From Bacillota bacterium (GTDB lineage: Bacteria; Bacillota; Clostridia; Lachnospirales; Lachnospiraceae): a stretch of 25,892 nucleotides of DNA. This document shows positions 8,149 to 15,631 of this stretch, piece by piece (the first letter of the stretch is position 1; each line of letters starts with the position of its first letter). A model generated the notes under the pieces. That model ran no database searches and was not told the origin of the DNA. It saw only the letters and a list, made by a program, of their open reading frames with translations. The stretch lies in contig JAEZTJ010000099.1 of NCBI GenBank assembly GCA_023421505.1, forward strand, positions 1 to 25,892. Direction: 5' to 3'. The translations under genes and the position numbers were made by a program.

Positions 8149-8350
8149 ATTATTTTACATTTCTCCTCATATAAATAATTTAACCGATGCCGGTAATCGT
8201 ACAGCATGTAGCATATAGATTGATATTTATTTGATAATATTCTGTTATGATCAAATTATGAAAAATACCAATTATATGAATGTATATAAATACTGTACCA
8301 TATTTAGTATAACATAAATTAATATCCAGATAAAGGAATAAAATCAACAA

Positions 8351-8410
8351 AATCCATGAAATACGATCAAAGTTTGGTTCATCCTTAACTTTGATCGTGT
8401 TCCACGGATT
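8351..8410 (-). repeat. 24-bp hairpin, fully paired on the minus strand
   Basis: Arms 8351-8374 and 8387-8410 enclose a 12-base loop. The three positions that mismatch on the plus strand (A-C type) become G-U pairs in minus-strand RNA, so the structure appears designed for minus-strand transcription. The tract beyond it on that strand is T-rich (ATTTTGTTGATTTT) but broken. It may be a distal terminator for the LysM gene or an unidentified small transcript. Confidence 0.55.
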
Positions 8411-8557
8411 CAAAAAAAATGGATTAATAATATAAAATTAATTATGAAACGATCCTAACCTATAGTGCAACAATAATACAAATTCTATAGAATTAATACC
8501 TAAAAGAAAAGTCATAATTTTGATATACATTATCCTTCATTAATGATAAACATGCTT

Positions 8558-8691
8558 GCCCTTTGAAGTGTGAATTATTCTTTTCAATAATTCACACTAG
8601 CGCCCATGCTTTTTGGGCATAAATCCTGAAGAATAGCGTCTTTTGCTATTCTTCCAAAGGCTTGCATGTACTTTGCAAGAATATTCACACT
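8558..8691. other. Multi-hairpin element with alternative pairings
   Basis: Four successive hairpins are seen: 8567-8579/8586-8598 (13 bp, perfect), 8602-8606/8614-8618 (5 bp), 8628-8637/8645-8654 (10 bp, perfect) and 8661-8666/8674-8679 (6 bp). The arm agtgtgaat (8567-8575) can instead pair with attcacact at 8683-8691, enclosing the others. A further alternative pairs 8558-8568 with 8651-8661. None has a U-tract on either strand. It could be a structured RNA or a MITE-like repeat with 9-bp terminal inverted repeats; copy number cannot be seen from here. Confidence 0.5.
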
Positions 8692-8727
8692 AAACTCATC
8701 TTTTGGTTCGAAGTTTTTATCCATGGA

Positions 8728-9081
8728 TTAATGATTAACCTCGGTGTAAAAGGGCACTACAATATAATTACCTACATGAATGGAATCACCGGAAATTCCG
8801 TTACATTCCTTTATCTCATGAATATAATCATTCATATCATCATATTCATCACTATAATAATCAGAGGCAATACTCCATAGGGTATCACCCTTCTTAACTT
8901 CAATACTTTTCACCAGCTTTACTTTATTGGTATCGCTTTCTGCAGTTACAGTCTTAGTCATAAAAAGTACGGAAAAAAGGACTAATAAAACCAAAATTGC
9001 AGTTCCTGCCGCCCATATTTTCTTTCTGTTTAATCGATAATAACTGGAGCCTTTCTTAACTGTGTATCCTGTTCTATTCAT
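8728..9081 (-). CDS. yneA: LysM protein, YneA-like SOS cell-division suppressor
   Basis: 117 residues. A basic N-terminus is followed by one membrane segment (about 23-41) and an extracytoplasmic LysM domain (about 58-110, with KKGDTLWSIASDYY and a C-terminal VGNYIVVPF). LysM binds peptidoglycan. Size, topology and position divergent from lexA match YneA, which in Bacillus halts septation during the SOS response. A TTGACA-17-TATAAT promoter at 9308-9336 with a LexA-type box in its spacer supports this regulation. AGGAGG precedes the start. The predicted 5' untranslated region is long, about 220 bases. Sequence identity to YneA was not tested; a generic LysM wall protein is the alternative. 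Confidence 0.75.
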   Translation of the reverse strand: MNRTGYTVKKGSSYYRLNRKKIWAAGTAILVLLVLFSVLFMTKTVTAESDTNKVKLVKSIEVKKGDTLWSIASDYYSDEYDDMNDYIHEIKECNGISGDSIHVGNYIVVPFYTEVNH

Positions 9082-9271
9082 CTTCCTACCTCCTGATCTA
9101 TCACTTATTATTTGTACAATTAATTTTCTTAATTATATAAAATGCATCGGTCATCCGATGTCTTAACCAAAATTATTTTATGATTTATATTACAAATAAT
9201 ATGAAAACATACAGCAATATATATAAGGAAATCTTATTTACTAAAAATCAGAGATAAGTTATATATTGACA

Positions 9272-9397
9272 CGAACATATGATACGAACATTTGTTTCCT
9301 TTTCTATATTATATAATCCAAACATTTGTTTGTCAATCAAAATCGAACATATATTTTGTTTTGCAAACATTTTTTCGTATTTCAGAACATAAGTTTT
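9272..9397. promoter_or_regulatory. Cluster of LexA (SOS) boxes
   Basis: Box-like sequences related to the Gram-positive consensus CGAACRNRYGTTYC: 9272-9285 (cgaacatatgatac), 9285-9298 (cgaacatttgtttc, one mismatch), 9319-9332 (caaacatttgtttg), 9344-9357 (cgaacatatatttt), 9364-9377 (caaacattttttcg) and 9384-9397 (agaacataagtttt). The second is the best. The third lies inside the LysM promoter and the last reaches the lexA -35. The weaker ones may be chance in AT-rich DNA. Confidence 0.75.
9308..9336 (-). promoter_or_regulatory. Promoter of the LysM/YneA-like gene
   Basis: A perfect -35 TTGACA (9331-9336) and a perfect -10 TATAAT (9308-9313) are 17 bases apart on the minus strand. A LexA-type box at 9319-9332 occupies the spacer, as expected for SOS repression of a strong promoter. 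Confidence 0.85.
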
Positions 9398-9424
9398 GCA
9401 TTCTTTCGATTACTATGTTATAAT
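9396..9424 (+). promoter_or_regulatory. lexA promoter
   Basis: -35 TTGCAT (9396-9401), 17-base spacer, -10 TATAAT (9419-9424), about 30 bases before the lexA start. The LexA-type box at 9384-9397 overlaps the -35, indicating autorepression. Confidence 0.75.
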
Positions 9425-9455
9425 GGTGCAAATAGGAAATGGAGGCCATTAATCT

Positions 9456-10073
9456 ATGGGATATGGTAGAATAAGCAATAAGCAGAAAGAAATACTTGAA
9501 TATTTAAAATCTCAGATTATTAATAAAGGATATCCGCCGGCAGTTCGTGAAATTTGTGAAGCCGTTAAATTAAAATCAACCTCATCTGTACACTCCCATC
9601 TTGAAACCTTGGAAAAGAATGGTTATATTAGAAGAGATCCTTCTAAGCCACGCGCAATAGAAATTATTGATGATGAATTTAATCTGACAAGACGTGATCT
9701 GGTTAACGTTCCTGTTGTAGGTACGATAACTGCCGGTCAGCCGATCCTTGCAGTTGAGAATATAGACAGTTATTTCCCGATCCCTTCCGAATATATGCCG
9801 AATGAAGATACCTTTATGCTTAAGGTTAAGGGCAACAGTATGATGAATGTAGGTATTTTTAATGGTGATAAGATACTGGTTCAGAAGCAGTCTCATGCGA
9901 AGAATGGAGACTTTGTTGTGGCATTGATTGGTGAAGAGGTTACAGTGAAGACCTTTTATAAAGAAAATGGCTACTATCGTCTTCAGCCTGAAAATGATAC
10001 GATGGAACCGATTATCGTATCAGAGCTTAATATTCAGGGTAAGGTTATCGGCTTATTTCGAATGTATAATTAG
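9456..10073 (+). CDS. lexA: SOS repressor LexA
   Basis: 205 residues, the usual length. The N-terminal winged helix (about 1-70) has the LexA-typical YPPAVREI and STSSVHSHLETLEKNGYIRR recognition region. The S24 autoprotease domain has its self-cleavage bond at A93-G94 in VGTITAGQP, catalytic S128 in KGNSMMN and K165 in EVTVKTF. RecA filaments stimulate self-cleavage and derepress DNA-damage genes. GGAGG ten bases before the ATG supports the start. It faces the LysM gene across a shared region of LexA-type boxes and is followed by a terminator-like hairpin at 10351-10392. Confidence 0.98.
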   Translation: MGYGRISNKQKEILEYLKSQIINKGYPPAVREICEAVKLKSTSSVHSHLETLEKNGYIRRDPSKPRAIEIIDDEFNLTRRDLVNVPVVGTITAGQPILAVENIDSYFPIPSEYMPNEDTFMLKVKGNSMMNVGIFNGDKILVQKQSHAKNGDFVVALIGEEVTVKTFYKENGYYRLQPENDTMEPIIVSELNIQGKVIGLFRMYN

Positions 10074-10106
10074 CAGACTTGATTATATTACATAATAGCT
10101 GTAATA

Positions 10107-10280
10107 AAATGATAGCGTATTTTTGATGATGTAAAATTGATAGAGAATTCATGATACTAATAATATGAAAGCCTATTTTTTGATAATAGTAAAGTATTAG
10201 AGGATTATGAATAAATAAGAAAATGAAAGCCGATTTTTGATAATAGGATAATCACAGAGACTTCTTAATAATAAGAATAA
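10107..10280. repeat. Degenerate tandem repeat, period about 57
   Basis: Three diverged copies of a unit beginning atga-agc-g-atttttgat-at start near 10109, 10165 and 10223. A fourth partial copy may follow. The repeat fills most of the gap between lexA and its terminator; no coding potential is seen. Confidence 0.5.
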
Positions 10281-10350
10281 GACCGATTATTTACGCTAAT
10301 AAGAAAAGGATAAAAGAATTTTGATTTTTATGATTTGAATAAGATAAAGG

Positions 10351-10392
10351 AATAGGTAGAACCTACATAATCATATATGTAATCTACCTATT
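10351..10392 (+). terminator. Terminator between convergent lexA and MBL gene
   Basis: A perfect 10-bp stem (10351-10360 with 10383-10392) with an inner acata/tatgt helix is followed by TTTTATAT on the plus strand. It lies 12 bases past the stop of the convergent minus-strand gene and could act on both, but the U-tract favours lexA transcripts. Confidence 0.8.
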
Positions 10393-10404
10393 TTTTATAT
10401 CTAT

Positions 10405-11241
10405 TTATATTATACAGGAATCAGTATTAAGGACTGAGCCAGTTGAGAGATAGTTCATATGATCTCTCATTTCCCTATGTAAAATGGCGTATTGCTTTAA
10501 ACCGGTGCAATGACAGGTATAGTAAGTAGTATTCTTACTATTCAGTTTACGAGCGAGTTGTACAAGATAATTTGCATTCTCTTCTTTCCTAACCGGCAGA
10601 TGATATAGATGAAAGCCTCCTATCACAGTATCCGGTGCTTTCCCGATAAATAGCTCAGCCTTCTCAATAATACCTGTAATACCACTGTGAGCACAGCCTG
10701 ACAACAACGTATAGGTATCCTTCTCATGAATTAAAAGATTCTGCTCATGTAGGAAGGTATCAGGATTATATTGCTTATTGGACTTTATCAATAAGCTGTC
10801 ACTCGCTGCAAAGGAGTAGTCAGTGCTTAAACTATATGAAAACAGCTGCAATTCCTCGTCTATTATTTCATTATCCTTTGAAAAGACAAATCTATGATTT
10901 CCCTTTAATGAAGTATCGAGTCCAATATAAGATTTAAAGCCAAGTACTTTATAATAATATGGCTCAAAAGCAGACGCTCTGATGTAAATTCTAGCTTTTT
11001 TATTCAGTGCAAGAAAGCTTTTCAAGGCTCCGCCGTGATCATTGTGGCCATGTGATATCACTACGATATCTACTTCAGTAAGATCTATCTTCATTTTTGC
11101 AGCATTATAGAAAAGCTGCTTTCCCGGCCCTAGATCAAATAATATTTTATGCTTTTGTGTTTCAATATAAAGACTTAGCCCATGAACACAGTGGTATGCC
11201 TTATCACAGGAAGTATTCTCGACTAACACTTGAATTTTCAT
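10405..11241 (-). CDS. Metallo-beta-lactamase-fold hydrolase (COG1237-like)
   Basis: 278 residues. The metal-binding motif HxHxDH is at H64, H66, D68 and H69 in VVISHGHNDHGGA, preceded by ILFDLGPG (33-40). Later histidines fit the remaining ligands: the SGCAHSGI region, GGFHLY, and a C-terminal TCHCTG. The pattern matches the COG1237 group, which includes the archaeal enzyme of dihydropterin-ribofuranosyl-aminobenzene phosphate synthesis, though most bacterial members are uncharacterised. The gene starts 5 bases after rsfS with its GAGGG site overlapping that stop, so it is the last gene of the obgE operon. This position is unusual for the family. The fold is certain; the substrate is unknown. 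Confidence 0.88.
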   Translation of the reverse strand: MKIQVLVENTSCDKAYHCVHGLSLYIETQKHKILFDLGPGKQLFYNAAKMKIDLTEVDIVVISHGHNDHGGALKSFLALNKKARIYIRASAFEPYYYKVLGFKSYIGLDTSLKGNHRFVFSKDNEIIDEELQLFSYSLSTDYSFAASDSLLIKSNKQYNPDTFLHEQNLLIHEKDTYTLLSGCAHSGITGIIEKAELFIGKAPDTVIGGFHLYHLPVRKEENANYLVQLARKLNSKNTTYYTCHCTGLKQYAILHREMRDHMNYLSTGSVLNTDSCII

Positions 11242-11246
11242 AGCTT

Positions 11247-11603
11247 TTAGCCCTCTAGCTGCTCCTTACTGACTGTTTTGCCATCTCTCCATATTCTTTC
11301 CAGATTATAGAATAAGCGGTCTTCCTTGGAGAAAACATGTACAACAACATCACCGTAATCTAATAGAATCCAGCTTGCCGATCTGACACCCTCAATTCTT
11401 TTTGTCTCATACCCACTTCTTCCAAGCTTATCAACTACGGAGTTAACGAGCGCATCTACCTGTGATGCATTCGTTCCGTTTGCAATAATAAAATAATCTG
11501 CAATAATAGAAATATCTTTTATCTCTATAATCTGAATATCTTCACCTTTTTTTTCATCCAGTGCTTCATATGCTAACTTAACCATTTGCTTTGAGCTTTC
11601 CAT
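11247..11603 (-). CDS. rsfS: Ribosome silencing factor RsfS
   Basis: 118 residues, normal for the Iojap/YbeB/RsfS family. It shows the conserved core: DIQIIEIKDIS-IADYFIIANGTNASQV near 21-50, then EGVRSASWILLDYGDVVVHVF (about 74-94) and the final FYNLERIW. RsfS binds L14 on the large subunit and blocks subunit joining under nutrient limitation. The upstream ribosome binding site is weak (AAAGG, distant). It lies 45 bases after yqeK in the conserved nadD-yqeK-rsfS order. Confidence 0.96.
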   Translation of the reverse strand: MESSKQMVKLAYEALDEKKGEDIQIIEIKDISIIADYFIIANGTNASQVDALVNSVVDKLGRSGYETKRIEGVRSASWILLDYGDVVVHVFSKEDRLFYNLERIWRDGKTVSKEQLEG

Positions 11604-11648
11604 ATTGTCATCAAAACCTTTCTGCTATCTTTTTTGTTCTATAGATTA

Positions 11649-12221
11649 TTATTTCTGTAATATTCTTTTATAATACTCATAGGTCTCAACGGTAAGTGTA
11701 TCGATTTTACTGCCCGTATCCCTTAAATAGCTGAGAGTATTTTCTAAAATCATACAAACTGCTTTATCCAATTCTTCATACGCAGACCTGCGGATGTCAT
11801 CAATTCTTGGTAACGGTCTTCTATACGGTTCAATATAATCTGCTATGAATACTATTTTTTCCAATAGCGTCATATCCGGGCGGCCTGTTGTATGATACCT
11901 AATCGCATCTAGAATTTCTTCATCCTTTATATCATATTTTAATTGTGCAAATACTGCTCCAACCTTACCGTGCAACAGAAAGCCACACTGTCTTTCAATA
12001 TCGGTAACAGGTATATGATATTTATCACAGGCATCAATGAGCTCCTCATCCGTAAGGTATTTTGCACAGTCATGTAGGATACCGGCAAGCTCTGCTTTTT
12101 CTTTGCTATATCCATAAATGAATGCTAAATCAATTGCAACCTCTTCTACACCTACACTATGCTTATATCTGGTATCCTTTAATACATTTTTTAAATCCTG
12201 TCTGATCAGCTCAGCTTTCAT
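11649..12221 (-). CDS. yqeK: HD-domain Ap4A hydrolase YqeK
   Basis: 190 residues. HD-domain metal ligands are visible: H21 in RYKHSVGV, the HD pair H50-D51 in GILHDCAKYL, H84 in LLHGKVGA and H108 in RYHTTGR. The conserved DYIEPYRRP follows. Characterised YqeK proteins hydrolyse diadenosine tetraphosphate symmetrically to two ADP. The start codon overlaps the nadD stop by one base (TAATG), with AGGAGG inside nadD, so the two are translationally coupled. Confidence 0.95.
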   Translation of the reverse strand: MKAELIRQDLKNVLKDTRYKHSVGVEEVAIDLAFIYGYSKEKAELAGILHDCAKYLTDEELIDACDKYHIPVTDIERQCGFLLHGKVGAVFAQLKYDIKDEEILDAIRYHTTGRPDMTLLEKIVFIADYIEPYRRPLPRIDDIRRSAYEELDKAVCMILENTLSYLRDTGSKIDTLTVETYEYYKRILQK

Positions 12222-12844
12222 TACGATATAACCTCCTGAGTACTGATATAAAGCTTTTGTGCTATGATATAATCAATAACTGCATCCGGCATATAATAAC
12301 GAACTGATTTGCCTTCAGCAATTCTTTCCCTGATCTCTCCTGACGCTAACTGTATCGTTGGCATAACAGCATGGAATATCTTTGCATGAAATTGCTTTTT
12401 TAAATACATCATCTGCTGCTTGATCTCTTCTTCTGTAGCATGATCTCTACCTGCTGCAACGACTGTGCAATACTTAAAAATGATCTGAGGATCCTTCCAA
12501 TTATGCATCATGAAAAGGGAATCTGCTCCGACAATAAAATAATAATCATCGTTTGGGTGCTCACTCTTTAGTAAGGTTAAGGTATCTGCTGTATAGGTGA
12601 GACCTTCTCTTTTTAATTCAAAAGTAGACAATTCAAAATGCGGATTATCATAAATAGCAAGCTCTATCATCTCAACTCTTTGCTGTTCTGTAACCAAATA
12701 AGGTTTCGCCTTATGGGGTGGATTCTTAGAAGGCATAAAAAGTACCTTATCCAAATGTAGTTGTTCGTAAGCATTTTCAGCTAAGAACAAATGTCCAAAG
12801 TGAATTGGATTAAAAGTACCACCCATAATGCCAATCTTACTCAT
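12221..12844 (-). CDS. nadD: Nicotinate-nucleotide adenylyltransferase
   Basis: 207 residues from the chosen start. The nucleotidyltransferase motif GGTFNPIHFGHL lies near the N-terminus, with FMPSKNPPHK and the C-terminal IRERIAEGKSVRYYMPD block (the family's ISSTxIR site). It adenylates nicotinate mononucleotide to deamido-NAD in NAD synthesis. An ATG at 12856 would add four residues, but it overlaps the GGAGG site at 12850-12854, which sits five bases before the ATG at 12844; the inner start is therefore chosen. It is coupled to yqeK downstream. Confidence 0.96.
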   Translation of the reverse strand: MSKIGIMGGTFNPIHFGHLFLAENAYEQLHLDKVLFMPSKNPPHKAKPYLVTEQQRVEMIELAIYDNPHFELSTFELKREGLTYTADTLTLLKSEHPNDDYYFIVGADSLFMMHNWKDPQIIFKYCTVVAAGRDHATEEEIKQQMMYLKKQFHAKIFHAVMPTIQLASGEIRERIAEGKSVRYYMPDAVIDYIIAQKLYISTQEVIS

Positions 12845-12894
12845 TTTAACCTCCATGCTGCCGTTAGGCAGCTCTCTTGGTTTACATAATATTA

Positions 12895-13206
12895 TTATGA
12901 ATTCTTGGATTTTTTCTCTACCGGTAGGACAATCTTCTTTTTATCCTTAGATTCTCTGTAAAGAACAATTTTCTTTCCGATTACCTGTACTACCTCAGAA
13001 TGGGTACGCTCAGATAGTGTTCTAGCTATTTCATTCGGATCATCCATGCAGTTTTTTAATATATTTATTTTAATTAATTCCCTTGCCTCTAATGCCTCCG
13101 ACACACCTTCGGTTATCTCCGGGGTTAATGCGGCTTTACCAATCTGATAGATTGGATCCATAGTCATAGCAAGGCTTTTCAAATAAGCCCTCTGCTTAGT
13201 TGTCAT
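12895..13206 (-). CDS. yhbY: YhbY-type CRM-domain ribosome assembly protein
   Basis: 103 residues comprising one CRM RNA-binding domain: TTKQRAYLKSLA at the start, the GxxG-type loop in YQIGKAALTPEI, then the ELIKINILKN strand and QVIGKKIVLYRES. Homologues bind pre-50S particles. AAGGAG precedes the start. Its place between obgE and nadD is conserved across Firmicutes. The Lys-rich tail (KKIVLPVEKKSKNS) is common in the family. Confidence 0.95.
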   Translation of the reverse strand: MTTKQRAYLKSLAMTMDPIYQIGKAALTPEITEGVSEALEARELIKINILKNCMDDPNEIARTLSERTHSEVVQVIGKKIVLYRESKDKKKIVLPVEKKSKNS

Positions 13207-13236
13207 CTGTAAACTCCTTTCCTATAAAAAATTTGT

Positions 13237-13264
13237 AAATGTGAAACAAAATTGTTTTACATTT
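13237..13264. repeat. 13-bp near-perfect palindrome between obgE and yhbY
   Basis: Arms 13237-13249 and 13252-13264 have one mismatch and a two-base centre. On the minus strand a T6 run follows within about 8 bases, so it may be a weak internal terminator or attenuator after obgE. A loop of two is too tight for an ideal hairpin. Confidence 0.35.
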
Positions 13265-13328
13265 TATATACTGTAGGTGCAGTTAATTAATTTTCAATTA
13301 CTAAATACCACATTAATATAGTCTGCAG

Positions 13329-14612
13329 TTATTTATAATAATCAAACTGCAGCCCATACATCCTTACGGTATCACCATCTGTAATACCGAGTTCTTCTAA
13401 TTGCTCCAAAATACCGTTTTCTTTTAAGAATTTTTGGAAAAATTCAAAGCCCTTTTCTGAGTCCAGATTGGTATAACCAAGCATTCTTTCAATCCGCGGG
13501 CCTTCCACAGCGAACAGATGCTCGTCTTCCTTCCATACCTCATAGGGATCATTGGAATTTGCCATATCTTCTGCAAAGTATTCCTTCTCAAATACGATAG
13601 GTGCACTGTCAAGTGCTGACAGCATTCCTTTTACATGATAAAGTAATTCCTTCATCCCCTTGCCGCTGACAGCTGAGATTGCAAAAACAGGTATTCCCTG
13701 GGGTTCAAAGGTCCCTTTTATTCTTTTTAAAATCTCCTCTTCTTCCTCCTTAGGAAGCACATCTGTTTTATTTGCTGCAATAACCTGAGGTCGTTTTGCC
13801 AATTCCGGATTATAAGCTTCAAGCTCGGAGTTAATTAGTTTGATGTCCTCAATCGGATCCCGGCCTTCTGTTGCTGCTGCATCTACTAAATGAATGATAA
13901 CCTTAGTGCGTTCAATATGCCTTAAGAATTCGTGACCAAGACCCAGACCCTCTGAAGCACCTTCAATCAATCCTGGAATATCTGCAATTACAAATCCGCC
14001 GCCCTCTAGATCCACTACACCCAGATTCGGACTTAAGGTCGTAAAATGGTAATTACCAATCTTAGGTCGTGCATTGGTTACGCGGGAAAGGAGCGTTGAT
14101 TTACCTACATTCGGAAAGCCTACAAGACCTACATCAGCAATGACCTTAAGCTCAAGTATGACATCCATTTCCTGCGCCTTCTGACCAGGCTGAGCGTATT
14201 TAGGCACCTGCATTGTCGGTGTTGCATAATGCTGATTTCCTTTACCGCCTTTGCCGCCCTTTAAGATAGTCTCCCGATTGTTACCGTGAGACATATCAGC
14301 AACAACCTTACCCGTTGATTTTTCTTTAATTACGGTTCCCGGCGGCACCTTGATCACCTTATCTTCGCCATCCTTACCATGGCATTTTTTCTTGCCCCCG
14401 TTTTCACCATCCTGCGCACTGAATTTTCTGGTGAAACGAAAATCAGTTAAGGTATTTAAGCCTTCCTCTACCTCAAAGATCAAATCTCCGCCTTTCCCGC
14501 CGTCGCCGCCGTCCGGGCCACCTGCCGGTACAAAGATTTCTTTACGAAAGCTTACATGACCGTCTCCGCCTTTGCCGGATCTGATATGGATTTCTGCTCT
14601 GTCTGCAAACAT
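13329..14612 (-). CDS. obgE: GTPase ObgE
   Basis: 427 residues with the three-domain layout of Gram-positive Obg. The Gly-rich Obg fold (1-159) includes GPDGGDGGKGGD and GGKGGKGN. The GTPase domain has G1 GFPNVGKST (165-173), the switch region YHFTTL, G3 DIPG (211-214) and G4 NKTD. The C-terminal OCT domain is at about 350-427. It acts in 50S assembly, stress and cell-cycle control. It is the first gene of the obgE-yhbY-nadD-yqeK-rsfS operon, with a promoter at 14796-14824. The GC-rich N-terminal segment reflects the Gly codons. Confidence 0.98.
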   Translation of the reverse strand: MFADRAEIHIRSGKGGDGHVSFRKEIFVPAGGPDGGDGGKGGDLIFEVEEGLNTLTDFRFTRKFSAQDGENGGKKKCHGKDGEDKVIKVPPGTVIKEKSTGKVVADMSHGNNRETILKGGKGGKGNQHYATPTMQVPKYAQPGQKAQEMDVILELKVIADVGLVGFPNVGKSTLLSRVTNARPKIGNYHFTTLSPNLGVVDLEGGGFVIADIPGLIEGASEGLGLGHEFLRHIERTKVIIHLVDAAATEGRDPIEDIKLINSELEAYNPELAKRPQVIAANKTDVLPKEEEEEILKRIKGTFEPQGIPVFAISAVSGKGMKELLYHVKGMLSALDSAPIVFEKEYFAEDMANSNDPYEVWKEDEHLFAVEGPRIERMLGYTNLDSEKGFEFFQKFLKENGILEQLEELGITDGDTVRMYGLQFDYYK

Positions 14613-14795
14613 TTTATCACCATTTCTGCATATTAATCAGATAAGCTGTAAGCTGCCAATCTGATTTCTAAAATGCAAAATTTCCTCTCTATATACCTGA
14701 TTTATTAGGTAATTGCGAAACGCATTAACTATAAGTTTTGTATACACAGTGCATACTATTTATACCTAGTAGTATTTCCAATTATCAATATGCTT

Positions 14796-14824
14796 ATTAT
14801 AAACAAATTGCTTGGTAAATACAA
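14796..14824 (-). promoter_or_regulatory. Promoter of the obgE operon
   Basis: On the minus strand -35 TTGTAT (14819-14824), exactly 17 bases, -10 TATAAT (14796-14801). This predicts a leader of about 170 bases before obgE. The rest of 14613-14939 holds no gene. Confidence 0.6.
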
Positions 14825-14882
14825 CCACAGCTTGCCAAAATAACGAATGCAATGTATGTACTAAAGTATCACATACTCAAAA

Positions 14883-14923
14883 AATAACCCCAAATTCCAT
14901 ACTCATAAGAATTTGGGGTTATT
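14883..14923 (-). terminator. Terminator of the rplU-prp-rpmA operon
   Basis: A perfect 15-bp stem (14883-14897 with 14909-14923) and 11-base loop lie 16 bases past the rpmA stop. On the minus strand it is followed by TTTTGAG, with further T residues in the stem base. Confidence 0.92.
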
Positions 14924-14939
14924 ACCGTAAGCATAATTA

Positions 14940-15227
14940 TTATTTTGCTTCTACAGGGTAAACACTTGCCTGCTTTTTATCTCTACCCTTACGTTCGAAT
15001 TTAACAACGCCATCAACTAAAGCAAATAATGTATCATCGCCACCGCGTCCTACATTAACTCCAGGATGGATCTTTGTACCACGCTGTCTGTAAAGAATAT
15101 TTCCTGCAAGAACAAATTGGCCATCTGCTCTTTTTGCACCCAATCTCTTGGACTCGGAATCTCTACCGTTCTTGGTAGAACCAACACCCTTTTTATGAGC
15201 GAAAAATTGAAGGTTCATTCTTAACAT
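14940..15227 (-). CDS. rpmA: 50S ribosomal protein L27 (with Prp-cleaved extension)
   Basis: 95 residues. The N-terminus MLRMNLQFFAHKKGVGS has the Firmicutes extension that Prp removes after the Phe-Phe pair, exposing the AHKKG end that reaches the peptidyl-transferase centre. The body contains GRDSESKRLGAK and the L27 signature GNILYRQRGTKIHPG. AGGAGGT precedes the start. It is last in the rplU-prp-rpmA operon, directly before a strong terminator. Confidence 0.98.
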   Translation of the reverse strand: MLRMNLQFFAHKKGVGSTKNGRDSESKRLGAKRADGQFVLAGNILYRQRGTKIHPGVNVGRGGDDTLFALVDGVVKFERKGRDKKQASVYPVEAK

Positions 15228-15288
15228 GTTCTACACCTCCTAAATTCAATTCGCGGATGAACTAAAGTTCTTCACCCACTATCTAAAG

Positions 15289-15621
15289 TTACTGTGATTT
15301 CACTTGGGTCAATCTGATATACTTATCCGTATATTCTTCTGCAACACCTTGTAATCCCAGTGCCAGAGAGCTTAACAACAAATTCGTATTACTTGAGACC
15401 CCGGAAATCACATGAAATTCTATAAAACCTTTATTCTCGTCCTGTTCTAAACTGAACCTATCCGAGGTAAAATTCTCAATAGAATTAATTGCATTGATTA
15501 CTAATGCTGAAACAGCAGCACAAACAATATCACTTCCGTACTGTGAATAATCAGCATGTCCGGAAAGTTTAAAGCCCGTAATCAAATTGTCTGCATTTTT
15601 GTAAAGGGATACACTAATCAT
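15289..15621 (-). CDS. prp: Ribosomal-processing cysteine protease Prp
   Basis: 110 residues of the YsxB/Prp family. The catalytic pair is visible as H22 (SGHADYSQYG) and C34 (DIVCAAVSAL), the family's GHAxxxxxGxDIVCAxVS block. It cleaves the N-terminal extension of L27, whose target sequence is present in the adjacent rpmA. It lies 10 bases after rplU and 61 before rpmA, the normal order. Confidence 0.97.
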   Translation of the reverse strand: MISVSLYKNADNLITGFKLSGHADYSQYGSDIVCAAVSALVINAINSIENFTSDRFSLEQDENKGFIEFHVISGVSSNTNLLLSSLALGLQGVAEEYTDKYIRLTQVKSQ

Positions 15622-15631
15622 ATCTCATTCC

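Noticed and set aside
8180..8413. 77-codon minus-strand open frame
   Set aside because: No ribosome binding site, no recognisable domain, AT-rich hydrophobic translation, and it runs through the 24-bp hairpin.
13424..13612. 62-codon minus-strand frame within obgE
   Set aside because: Lies wholly inside the conserved OCT-domain coding region of obgE in another frame.
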